Shown here in pieces: positions 9,383-18,639 of a stretch of DNA of 64,000 bases. The position numbers and the translations under genes are program-made. Below the pieces are notes generated by a model, which saw nothing but the letters and a program-made list of their open reading frames with translations, was not told where the DNA came from and did no database searches. The DNA is taken from the NCBI GenBank assembly GCA_037178625.1, contig CM074148.1:434001-498000 (forward strand). The letters run 5' to 3'. This DNA is from Skeletonema tropicum (taxonomy: Eukaryota > Bacillariophyta > Thalassiosirophyceae > Thalassiosirales > Thalassiosiraceae). The stretch's first letter is position 1. The number at the start of each line of letters is the position of its first letter.

Positions 9383-10894
9383 CTATTCTACAACTTCCGG
9401 ATTCTCCCTAGAACGTTGATTACGCAGTTCTTGAGCCAAATCGCGATCCGCCTGTGTATTGCGACTTGGACAGTCGCATCGAATAATCTCTGAGCCATCC
9501 TCTCCGATCTTCTTGCAGTGAGCGCAAAAGTATAGGAAGGGTCGGTGATTTGTGCACGAAAGGCGCTTGCATCCACCATTGTGCAAGACAATGTTGTTGC
9601 ATTGAGGACATTTGATTATACCTGCCCTGATATTTTCTTGCTTTATGGGGACCATCCTTGCTCTACTGCGAGTTGCCCTGTTGGTCTGCTCATTCTCATG
9701 GCCATCGTGTCCACTCTCGGTACGTCGGCGCTTTGCTGGGTGATCTTCTTCTTCAGCATCTTCTTGTTCTAGAATGGATGGCTCCTCCTCACTTGACATC
9801 TGAGCTATCTTCTTCAATTTGGCTTTGAGTGATACGATTACTTTGTCCTTCTCTTCTAATTGATTCTGCAACGCAGATACCACCGATGCAAGTTCTGCGT
9901 CTTTCATGGCCATCGCCTCGTCCTTCTCTACAATCACTTTGTCCCTTGCTAGAATTTCATCCTGCATCTTTTTGTTCACCTCGTTCATCTCTACAATCAC
10001 TTTGTCCTTCTCTACAGCGATATCCTGCGATGCAGTCTTCGCTGATGCGAGTTCTTCGTCCTTCTTTGTAATCAATTCATTTTTCGCTGCAATCAATTTA
10101 TCCTTAGCTGCAGCTTGTTTCTCAAACTCTTCAATTTTCTTTCGTAGCTGTTGCTCTAAAGTATTTGATTGCAACTCATCCCTAGACCGCATCGCTGGTT
10201 GAGCTTCAGGTTTGTTGACATTGACATCCTGAGGATTGGAGGCTATCTGTTTCTGTTGTGATTGAGTGGATTGTGACTTCAATTTGCCATTGCACCAGTC
10301 TTGTTTGATTTTAACACAATTTGCCAATGTGAGTGTTCCACTGCCGTGCTTTTCGTCGTCTTTGAATTGTCCCACGTATGAGCTTCCGTCAGCCCCTTTG
10401 AAAGTTCCCGTGCCATTCATTTTATCGTCTTTCCATTGTCCCACGTATGACCTTCCATCAGCCCCTTTGAAAGTTCCCGTACCGTGCTTTTTACCGTCTT
10501 TCCATTGTCCCACGTAAGACCTTCCATCCGCCCATTTGAAAGTTCCCTCGCCATCTTGTTTGCCGTCTTTCCACTGTCCCACATATGACCTTCCATCCGC
10601 GAATTTGAAAGTTCCCGTACCATTCATTTTGTCGTCGTTCCATTGTCCCACGTATGAGCTTCCATCAGCCCATTTCAAAGTTCCCTTGCCATTCCTTTTG
10701 TCGTCTTTGAATTGTCCTTCAAATGAATTTACACTTAGATATTTTTCCATTCCCTCGCCTTCTCGTTCGCCGTCTTTCCATTCCCCTTCGTAAGTGTAAC
10801 CGCCCGGGGTTGTCATTTTGCCTCTACCGTGCGGCTTCCCATTGACAACATCTCCCTCATACACTCCGCCATCATCGTAGGTGATCTTTGCCAT
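9383..10894 (-). CDS. MORN-repeat, coiled-coil and zinc-cluster protein
   Basis: 503 residues from the ATG at 10894 (MAKITYDDGGVYEG). This start is preferred because the other MORN proteins here also begin right before the first repeat; an in-frame ATG at 10993 would add 33 residues including a hydrophobic stretch. Residues about 8-190 hold eight MORN repeats (SYVGQWKDGKxxGxGTFKxADG). A long Lys/Glu-rich coiled coil follows (about 235-370), then an acidic and basic hinge with a nuclear-localisation-like PAKRRR. The C-terminal Cys/His cluster (about 425-485) contains CPQCNN, GGCKRLSC, FCAHCKK and CDCP, resembling a RING/IBR-type zinc-binding fold. MORN repeats bind membranes or proteins. A scaffold or E3-like role is conceivable but unproven. 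Confidence 0.75.
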   Translation of the reverse strand: MAKITYDDGGVYEGDVVNGKPHGRGKMTTPGGYTYEGEWKDGEREGEGMEKYLSVNSFEGQFKDDKRNGKGTLKWADGSSYVGQWNDDKMNGTGTFKFADGRSYVGQWKDGKQDGEGTFKWADGRSYVGQWKDGKKHGTGTFKGADGRSYVGQWKDDKMNGTGTFKGADGSSYVGQFKDDEKHGSGTLTLANCVKIKQDWCNGKLKSQSTQSQQKQIASNPQDVNVNKPEAQPAMRSRDELQSNTLEQQLRKKIEEFEKQAAAKDKLIAAKNELITKKDEELASAKTASQDIAVEKDKVIVEMNEVNKKMQDEILARDKVIVEKDEAMAMKDAELASVVSALQNQLEEKDKVIVSLKAKLKKIAQMSSEEEPSILEQEDAEEEDHPAKRRRTESGHDGHENEQTNRATRSRARMVPIKQENIRAGIIKCPQCNNIVLHNGGCKRLSCTNHRPFLYFCAHCKKIGEDGSEIIRCDCPSRNTQADRDLAQELRNQRSRENPEVVE

Positions 10895-11111
10895 CTTGCT
10901 GTTTGTTCCAAGCAGGGGCTTCAAGTAAGAAATGAAGGCAGCAAGTGATAGCAGTGAGTAGAGCGGAGTGTGGAGTGCATGAAAATCGATCATGCGGGTC
11001 CCGATTCAAGAGTATGTATCCTGTTCAGAGAAAATCCATAAAGGACGAAAACACACTTATTTTGTGTGACGTCGTCAACTTCAAGGATACCTCACTTTCC
11101 TCTGTTTGGCT

Positions 11112-13462
11112 ATGAGCGACGTCACGCGCACCACCACACACCACTCAAATAAATTGAAACGATTGAAGCGGGAACCATTGAAGAGAAGAAATGCAAAAAA
11201 TGCGAGCATGCACAATGACGTTGCTCGGCGACATGTCGATTTGAATGAGCACAACACAACACAATCGAAGAAGATGAAAGCAGACACTCAGGACAGCTCC
11301 ATTGGAGCAGTTCAGATAAAGCAGGCCGCTTACAGTAACGAAGAAGAAATTGAAGCTAATTATTCGCCTGAACAAAACACAGCATCATGTGATCCAGCTG
11401 ACGATGAAGAATTGCAGCCGCCGCGAGATGATAATGACAATAATGATACGTCTGCCAATAAAGAGACGTCTTCACTTGCTGCAGTTACGTCACCCAGCTC
11501 CACCAACAATCAAGGCGAAACAATAATTTCTTCAGGTATTTCGTCCTCAACCAACAAAAATAATACCCCACAAGAACACCGCAACATAAATTCGTACTAC
11601 GGTCACAAAATCGGCTTCTATCAAACTCTCTCCCTCATCTTAAACGCAGGTCTCATGCTCTACGCTCATTTGGGTCTATCGGCGGTGATTTATTCCAGTC
11701 GTGATCCGAGTATTACCGCTTTAGATTCAGCTGTGAATGATGAGAACGGTGGTATTTCGGGGGGAGCGGATGATACTACTACTACTACTACTATGAATGG
11801 AGGTAACAATTCAACTGAATCAATGTGCACAGAGCAAGACATTGACTTATGGATCAAATCCGGAGGAGAATCCACACGACCAACCCAATCCAACTACTGT
11901 TCTCGAACCTACACCGATCCAACATCCAACAACTTTTGTCTAGTCACAGCCTCGTGTATCTCCACATGCTTTCAATCCACCTATGGGTATTCCGAATCAT
12001 GTTCCAATTGCTTCGCTGCCATACCGACTTGTAGTATGAGGAATATGTGTACTTTTGTTTGTGCAGCGGATAGTTTTAGTGTGGAGTGTCAGGAATGTAA
12101 TGTGCCGTGTGTGGTTGAGTTTAATTTGTGTAGTGGTTTGCCGGAGGTGGAGGCGGTGGAGAGTGAAGCTGAAACTGAGGGGAGTGTTGAGAATACCACT
12201 ACTACGCTTCCATCATCATCATCATCCACTATGACTCAAGAGAATATAGACACATGCAACAGATACGATCTATCCAAAATCGATCAATGGTACACAGCCT
12301 ACGAACTCACCTTTGTCCGATCCATCAAAGACGCATGGACCGGCGATGCTAAACTCCTCGCAATCATCATTGTTCTCTTCTCCGGTATTTGGCCCTATGC
12401 AAAAAATATCATTTTGGTGATTGTTTGGTATACACCCATGTCGATGAAGAGGCAGAGTGAGATTATAGTGTGGTTGAGTCGATTGAGTAAGTATACACTT
12501 GTGGATGTGTTTGCGGTGATTGGTGTGTTGGTGGGGGTACAGTTGCAGTTGAATGTGGGTGGGACGGATGCGGTGATTCGTGCTGAGCCTAGATTTGGTA
12601 TTATTGTGAGTATGTAGATGATTGTTTGATCATTTGTTGGTGCGAAGTGAGGTGATGTTTGTCTTGATTTGTGTCATCTCTGACCGAATTACTTACCTCT
12701 TTTCCACAGGCCTTTTTTGTTGCTACTCTTTGGGAGTTTCTTCAAATTGAATTGATCAAGGTCATGTACGAGAATAAAGTTGGCGGCGGTGCAAACAGTA
12801 GCGATGAAGATGATAATGACAGTGCCAAAGGAGATTGGAACGAAGGCGATGAGGGGAGGTTACTCTTCAAACAACTGTGGATCCCAATCTTTATTTATAT
12901 TGTGTCCCTTGCGCTGTATATCAGCGGTGCTGTAACAGAGCTAATGTTCTTTGAGAACTCGGATATTGGAAGCCCTGGTGTTTGCCTGCGGTCATTCAAT
13001 CTTGCAACACTAGGAAATGCTTTAATCAGCCCCAGTAGCTTGACGGACAATTCTGCCGCGGGTCAAACGTGGATACTATTTTTGGTCTATGTCGTCTTAG
13101 TCTTGGCATTTCCAGTGCTGACGCACATTCTGCAGGCTATCTTTATGATGGGATGGAGCCGCTCTATGAAACTAAAGCGAATGATCAAGTGGACATCCGC
13201 CATTTGGTGCTTTGCTTGTATCGAAGTCTTGTTGATAGGAGTATTTGCGGTGGAATACAAGTTTCCGCAGCTCGTGGGGAAGCTTGCAGGCGACACGAAC
13301 GCAGGCTTCCTTGAGATAAAGAGTGGTCTCGGCAGTGGATTCTATATTTTGATTGCATACAGTGTTGTTGCGGGATTCTTGCAGTGGTCTCTGCTTGTGA
13401 GATACGATGAAAAGAAAGAGTTGGTGACAGAACGAGTTGCGGAAATGGAGAATGATGTTTAG
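11112..13462 (+). CDS. PqiA-like multi-pass membrane protein with a Cys-rich loop, one intron
   Basis: Exons 11112-12605 and 12710-13462 (748 residues). The 104-bp intron starts gtgagt and ends ttccacag. Starts at ATG MSDVTRTTTHH. The first 150 residues are soluble and acidic/Ser-rich. A membrane segment (about 170-195) leads to a region with many cysteines (about 260-340: SNNFCLVTASC, CSNCFAAIPTC, CQECNVPC), probably disulfide-bonded outside the cytosol. The segment ALLAIIIVLFSGIWPYAKN and its continuation LSKYTLVDVFAVIGVLVG match the conserved core of paraquat-inducible protein A (SGIWPY-K, then K-S-DVF). Exon 2 adds at least four more hydrophobic segments. Bacterial PqiA works with MCE-domain proteins in membrane lipid handling; the role of eukaryotic relatives is not established. 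Confidence 0.75.
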
Positions 13463-13526
13463 TTAATGGACAGGCGGGCTGGATTATTAAGTAATCTTGA
13501 CTATGGTAAAATGCTGGGCCGTACGA

Positions 13527-14492
13527 CTATTTGACTTTCTTCAGCTCCAGCTTCTCTACTGCCTCCCTCTGCGGACTTTTCAGTGCATCTACGGCAGCCT
13601 GGTGCGCACGGAGAGCTGCGGCAAAGTCCTCTTTACTCACTATTCCCTCCTTATATCCATGCATAAGACTTTTCAATGATTCTCCTTCTCCAAGATTGGC
13701 GGCGATGATGTAATGCTTCACAGCCCTATCGAAGTTGCCCTCGTTCCACTCGATAACTCCAAGATTAAATCTAGCGGCAGGATGACCAGCGATGGCAGCC
13801 TCTTCCAAGTGGTACACTTCCTTTTCCCCATCCTTCTCAACACCATTTCCTTCGTGATACAAACATGATAGATTGTGATGCGCTGCTGCATCTCCCATTC
13901 CAGCTGCTTTCGACCAATAATGAAATGCCTTGTTATACTCTCCTTTACGGAAATGTATTGCACCCACTTTGAACAGTGCCGCCGGATCATTTGCTTCCGC
14001 TCTTCTCATCCTATTCGCATCAGCTTCTGCCTGTGTTGCTGGTACAGGGTGCCGACAGAATGGACATGGTCGCTGTAGCGACCCATTTACCTGTGGAGAT
14101 ATCGTGAGCAAATTGTTTGCGATTACATACCGTTTCCTATCAGCGTGAATACAGCCTTTACAGATTATTTTGCTGCAACATGACATCAACCCACGCCCAC
14201 GTTCACTCGGATCGATAGGCAGAGGCCAAAAGCAGATCGGACAGTCACCGAGATAGCTGCTTTCGGGCTGCGTGAAGAGAAGGTCGTCACGCAGTTCAGC
14301 CACCCGCTTCTTGCACGCTGCTTCATGCTGTGAACGATGATGTTCCTGGCATGAGACGCTGCAATATCGAACGAGATTGCAGTTGGAAGCACATGTCGTC
14401 AATTTGATGTCACCCAGTTCAGCGATACCGCAGGAAGCACAATGCGATGTATCGCTGGCCTTTCCACTTGCTGAGCTGTCGACTTCTTCCAT
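13527..14492 (-). CDS. MYND-finger / RING-like / Sel1-repeat protein, copy 1
   Basis: 321 residues from the ATG at 14492; the frame is open to 14603 but has no earlier ATG. Order: MYND zinc finger (about 18-60: CASCG, CNLVRYCSVSCQ, HEAACKKR); RING-like cysteine cluster (about 81-145: CPICFWPLPID, CCSKIICKGC, CPFCRHP); Sel1-like repeats (about 150-290: AALFKVGAIHFRKGEYNKA, AAAHHNLSCLYHEGNGV, AARFNLGVIEWNEGN). It ends with a conserved RAHQAAVDALKSPQR tail. These domains suggest a ubiquitin-ligase or adaptor protein, as seen for the MYND/Sel1 expansion in diatoms; no substrate is known. This is the only copy with a complete MYND finger. Paralogues: 16165-16950, 19345-20210 and a remnant near 15.4 kb. 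Confidence 0.8.
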   Translation of the reverse strand: MEEVDSSASGKASDTSHCASCGIAELGDIKLTTCASNCNLVRYCSVSCQEHHRSQHEAACKKRVAELRDDLLFTQPESSYLGDCPICFWPLPIDPSERGRGLMSCCSKIICKGCIHADRKRYVIANNLLTISPQVNGSLQRPCPFCRHPVPATQAEADANRMRRAEANDPAALFKVGAIHFRKGEYNKAFHYWSKAAGMGDAAAHHNLSCLYHEGNGVEKDGEKEVYHLEEAAIAGHPAARFNLGVIEWNEGNFDRAVKHYIIAANLGEGESLKSLMHGYKEGIVSKEDFAAALRAHQAAVDALKSPQREAVEKLELKKVK

Positions 14493-15089
14493 TGCTTTAT
14501 GTATATTATGCGGATCACTAGAGGTAGATGAAGACGACTGGCTCTCAAGATAGATTGTTGCCTGCCGTGAAAGTGAAAGCAGAACATCAACGCTTGTAGG
14601 CAATGAGCTTGCTTGGCTATCTACTCAGCTTCAGCTTGCAGCTTGCATTGAGGATAAATGATTCGTGCATGATTCATTTTCACAGCTAGAGAAAGGGTAG
14701 AGTTGGCGATAGGTAATGTATCAAACCTTTCTTTCTTTGTTTTACGAAGCATCCTTTTGATTGCATTATCCAACCTGTGAGTTCAATCAGTCTCCACAAA
14801 GATGGATGCGTATGTCATGTGCGTGCCTGTGCCTCAATGCTGGAGATGAAGACTTTCCTGAAAGCATTTGAATGTGAGATATCTTTCTCCGACTGTTCCT
14901 TGTGTATCATGACATCAAAATAACGAGACTGTGATGTTGATTGACTCGGTGAAATCATCTCACCAAACTTTCTCCTACAGATACAGATGAAAGATGTACA
15001 TGAAAAGAGGGAAATGTATGATGCAAATGGAGAGACAGCTTCATCCTCAATTTGAGGATGGTAAGGGTGGCAAGGGTGGAGACGCTTCT
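14493..15089. other. Upstream region of copy 1 of the MYND/Sel1 family
   Basis: Bases about 14500-14680 resemble the upstream sequence of the other copies (near 15.5 and 18.7 kb), so the family was duplicated together with its 5' flank. No separate gene is seen. Confidence 0.4.
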
Positions 15090-15644
15090 CTCTACGGACC
15101 TTTTGATGCTTCAGCACTTGCATTGATTCGTCGTCTCTGAGATTGGCGGCGATGATGAATTGTTTCACCGCTATCTCCTTGCTGCCGACGTCCCACTCAA
15201 GTAACCCAAGAGATTGAACCTAGCATCAGGTTGACCAGCGATGGCAGCCTCTTCCAAATGGTATATAACTCAGCCATCCGCTTCTTGCACGCTCGCTTGT
15301 GTTGCGGTCTGGATGTTTCTGACAAGCTACGCTGCAATACCGAACAAGCTTGCAAGCGGTGCATGTCATTAGTTTGATGGCATCCAGGAAGCACCAGACG
15401 ACAAAACGTCTTCTTCTCTTCCTCTTGCTATGTCGACTTTCTCCATCGCCATATATTGTTGCGTTGCGGTCACTATAGAAAAATGATCGGTCGCTGCAAT
15501 AGAATGAAGAGTTGTCTGCCGAGGAAGTAGAAGCAGAACCATCAATATGCGCTTGCTTGGCTCTATGCTTGTATCAAGATGAATGATTCGTGGATGATTC
15601 ATTTCAGGTGAACCGCGCATGAATACAGTATCAAAATACTGCAT
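15090..15644 (-). pseudogene. MYND/Sel1 gene remnant with an internal deletion
   Basis: Read on the minus strand, an upstream part like copy 1 (LLLPRQTTLHS, then AMEKVD) is followed by half a MYND finger (TCTACKLVRYCSVACQKH). In a different frame this runs straight into the last Sel1 segment and the KHFIIAANL-D-ESMQVLKH region. The RING-like cluster and most Sel1 repeats are missing, and the frame is broken several times. It is a clear dead copy. Confidence 0.75.
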
Positions 15645-17190
15645 TGTTCATGCCTTTGTCCTTTATTTGCAGCTTCATTCAAACATATCTTCCAAGACGA
15701 AGCCCCCACCTTGCTTCACCACCGACGGCCTGAATCAACTCTTTTGTGGACCTGTCATAAATAGATTGCCGAGGCGTAGCGTCTCACTCACCACTACCTT
15801 AACCTTTGTGATTGTGACTGACGCAATTCTTGCTCCAATTCGTCACTAAGTGATGAAGTGTGTGCGTCTCAAAGCACGAAACTGTCAAGTAAGTAATGCA
15901 AGAGTGCAGTTGCTGTGTTTGAATGCAAAGTGAAAATGAGAGATGTGTTCCTACATGTAATTGAGTTAGAATACCTTGTTCAAAACATTCGGCTTCTATC
16001 AAGATAGCTTTTCTACTTATTTATTGATATATCCGACGAGAATATACTGTCTACGAACACAGATAGTGACAGTGCCTCACGGATGCATCTACATTTCAAC
16101 ACTTCAAGGCCGGCAAATAATGCTCTCCGGAATGCATGGTGCATCTGCATCTATTTGACTTTCCTTAGCTCTTCATAAGGTATGCATATGCTTCATCTCT
16201 TTGCGGACTTTTCATTGCATCTACAGCAGCTTGGTGTGCACGCAGAGCTGCAGCAAAGTCCTCTTTACTCACAAATCCCTCTGCATAACACTGCTTCAGC
16301 ATTTTCAATGATTCTCCTTCCCCAAGATTGGCGGCGATGATGAAATGCTTCACAGCTCTCTCCTTACTGCCATCGTTCCATTCATAAAGTCCAAGATTGA
16401 ACCGAGCACTAGGGTGGCCAGCGATGGCAGCTTCTTCCAAATGACGAATGACTTTTTTCACATCCGTCTCGACTCCTTTTCCTTCGTTATACATGAGGGA
16501 TAGATTATAATGCGCTGTTGTATCTCCCAGTTCAGCTGCCTTTGACCAATACTGAAATGCCTTGTTATACTCCCCTTTACGGTTATGGATGTATCCCATC
16601 TTTCTTATTGCAACCGGATCATTCGCTTTCGTCCTTCTCATCGCATTCGCATCATCTTCTGCATGTGTTGCTGGTGCAGGGTGTCGACAGAAAGGACACT
16701 TTTCGGGACCCTTTAGCTGTCGTTGTCGTAGTTTATCGGCGTGAAAACAGCCGAAGCAGATGACTTTGCTGCAGCACGACAACATCACATGTTTACTTGC
16801 ATCGATAGGCAGAGGCAAAAAGCAGAGCGGACAGTCCCCGAAGCAACTGCATTCAGGCTGGGCAAACAGAAGGTCGTCACGACCACGGCCACGGCTCTTG
16901 GTCATGCTCATGACGTCCACGTTGGCGTTGGTATCTGATCCTGCTTCCATACTTTCGCTCCAACCTTTCGTCTATTAGTCCAAGCCTTTTTGTAAGCCAT
17001 ACTACACAGCGAGAGGAATGCTTGTGACGAATAACGGCAGAGCATGTTGTGCTTGCTGAGTTCAGACGCAAGAGGATGATTTATTCGTGTTTCGCTAGCG
17101 AGGAACGTACCTAGATAAGATGTACCATAAGCACGGTAATCTCGCTTGCAGGTATCTTCCCACGTTACGTAGAAGAAAGATGAAGAAAAG
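15470..17190. repeat. Segmental duplication, copy A
   Basis: Aligns in order with 18640-20455: the upstream remnant (gaatgattcgtg-atgat), a block with cataaatagattgcc and taggcgtctc-type sequence, the block cattcggcttctatcaag with gacgagaat, the Sel1 gene, and its 5' flank (aataacggcagagcatgtt, gatgatttattcgtg, tcgctagcgagg). The two copies differ by substitutions and indels, so this is an old tandem duplication split by the minisatellite region. Confidence 0.75.
16165..16950 (-). CDS. RING-like / Sel1-repeat protein, copy 2
   Basis: 261 residues from the ATG at 16950 (MEAGSDTNANVDV). It lacks the MYND finger but keeps the RING-like cluster (about 35-90: CPLCFLPLPID, CCSKVICFGC, CPFCRHP) and Sel1-like repeats (about 100-225: GYIHNRKGEYNKAFQYW, AHYNLSLMYNEGKGV, ARFNLGLYEWNDGS), ending KEDFAAALRAHQAAVDAMK. 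It is closely related to copy 1 (13527-14492) and to the frameshifted copy at 19345-20210. Probably an adaptor or ubiquitin-ligase-like protein, inferred from domains only. The short Gly/Arg-rich N-terminus (SRGRGRDD) replaces the MYND region, so this copy descends from a 5'-rearranged ancestor. Confidence 0.75.
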   Translation of the reverse strand: MEAGSDTNANVDVMSMTKSRGRGRDDLLFAQPECSCFGDCPLCFLPLPIDASKHVMLSCCSKVICFGCFHADKLRQRQLKGPEKCPFCRHPAPATHAEDDANAMRRTKANDPVAIRKMGYIHNRKGEYNKAFQYWSKAAELGDTTAHYNLSLMYNEGKGVETDVKKVIRHLEEAAIAGHPSARFNLGLYEWNDGSKERAVKHFIIAANLGEGESLKMLKQCYAEGFVSKEDFAAALRAHQAAVDAMKSPQRDEAYAYLMKS

Positions 17191-17390
17191 GTCATTCACT
17201 TTTCACTTTCACAATGAACACCGCCAACCGCCACTCCCTACAGCAACACTCCGGCCGACACAGTAACTGTTACACTTTATCAGATAGTTTATGTCACAAA
17301 GAATGTTCCTTTGCGTGACAGTGTCACTTTCTCACATTGCAAGAAAATCATCGCCAATTACAAAAAAGGCCCACGTCCATCCCATGTACA

Positions 17391-17580
17391 ACCACTTGGC
17401 TACCACTTGCTTTACCACTTGCTACCACTTGCTTTACCACTTGCTACCACTGGTACCACTTGCTACCACTTGCCACCACTTGCCACCACTTGCTACCACT
17501 TGCTCTACCACTTGCTACCACTTGCTCTACCACTTGCTCTACCACTTGCTCTACCACTTGCTCTACCACTTGCCACTACT
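17391..17580 (+). repeat. ACCACTTGCT minisatellite, array 1
   Basis: Imperfect head-to-tail copies of a 10-bp unit ACCACTTGCT, with 5-bp insertions (tttac, ctctacc). Open frames through it encode only LPLATT/LPLALPLA repeats and are artefacts. Confidence 0.9.
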
Positions 17581-17840
17581 TCTTAGCCACTCCTCAATGA
17601 ACAAATATGCCGAGAATACCCAGGCACCTTCACAGAAAAGACTTGTCGTGTTGTCGTTCTTTAACATGTCGATAGCATCCTCAAGAATGTTGCTGATATG
17701 TGCGAGGTCAATTTGGCCGTCGATTTGGACAGCGTTCGGAGTTTTTGGACAAACACCAGCGGCTCTGGCTGTGCTGCGTTTCTCACTCTCTCTAGCATAG
17801 CGAGGCATCCTTGGCTTGCAGTTATCTATTATTAATGTGG
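17581..17840. other. Unique 260-bp island between two minisatellite arrays
   Basis: Non-repetitive sequence sandwiched between the two ACCACTTGCT arrays. The minus strand is open throughout and reads like ordinary protein (for example DLAHISNILEDAIDMLKND and AWVFSAYLFIEEW), but there is no ATG near the start and the frame runs into the repeats. It may be an exon or gene fragment captured by array expansion. Confidence 0.3.
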
Positions 17841-18007
17841 CTACCACTTGCTACCACTGCTACCACTTGCCACTGGCTACCACTTGCTACCACTTGCTAC
17901 CACTTCTTACCACTTGCTCTACCACTTGCTACCACTTGCTATACCACTTGCTACCACTTGCTATAACACTTGCTACCACTTGCTATACCACTTGCTACCA
18001 CTGGTTG
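17841..18007 (+). repeat. ACCACTTGCT minisatellite, array 2
   Basis: Same 10-bp unit and strand as array 1, with different unit variants (cttctt, tatacc, ataac). The two arrays probably derive from one array interrupted by the 260-bp island. Confidence 0.9.
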
Positions 18008-18639
18008 GCTAATTTAGCTCAAATATATTTCTCGTGATTTCGCCGAATTCTGATTTAAGAGAAACTGTGTGTGTGTGTACAAAACATCGCCCGTGGAGAT
18101 TGTACTTCCTCTCACGGTAACATCTGTCGTAAATCCTGCTGCCACACGTCACGCTAGACTGTCTGCAGCTAACCCCCGAAATGTGTACCTAACCTACAGA
18201 AATAGCACAGCTAACTATCTATTCTAAGCACAACCGATATCCCGAAGGCGCGTACTTGTCACTCGTGTAGTGACAAGCCGTCTTTTGCTTATTTTTAACA
18301 TAAGTCCATTAACATAAGTCCATTGAACATTACAACAGATTATAGCTGCGTACAAGCCTCAAAGTACACAGTAAACCAGTATTCAGTCCAACTCAACGCT
18401 ACGATTGAAGCTACAAAGTAGGCGCTCAAAGCACCTCGTTTGCTGTTCCTCGTGAATCAATTGTTCCTCGAACCTCTGACGTTTGTTCTGAACTCTTGAC
18501 TGACGACACGAGAAAGGCCACGGTCTGACTTTCCCACCAAGTCACGGGCGAACTTTTCTATGTGTGTGTCAAATTACAATGTGAGCTAACAAGTTGTGTG
18601 TCATTATACGTGCCGTAACCGGAGTGTTATTGCGTTGAG
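18008..18639. other. Noncoding stretch, possible solo LTR
   Basis: No ORF. The segment from about 18066 (tgtgtgtgtgtac) to about 18600 contains a duplicated aacataagtccatt and sequence resembling a retrotransposon LTR, but I could not find a reliable target duplication, so it is left as unassigned. Confidence 0.25.

Noticed and set aside
17291..17800. Open frames rich in LPLATT/LPLALP
   Set aside because: They are translations of the 10-bp minisatellite and stay open only because the repeat lacks stops.
18066..18600. Solo LTR between minisatellite and duplication
   Set aside because: The terminal TG...CA and target duplication could not be fixed; kept only as an unassigned stretch.
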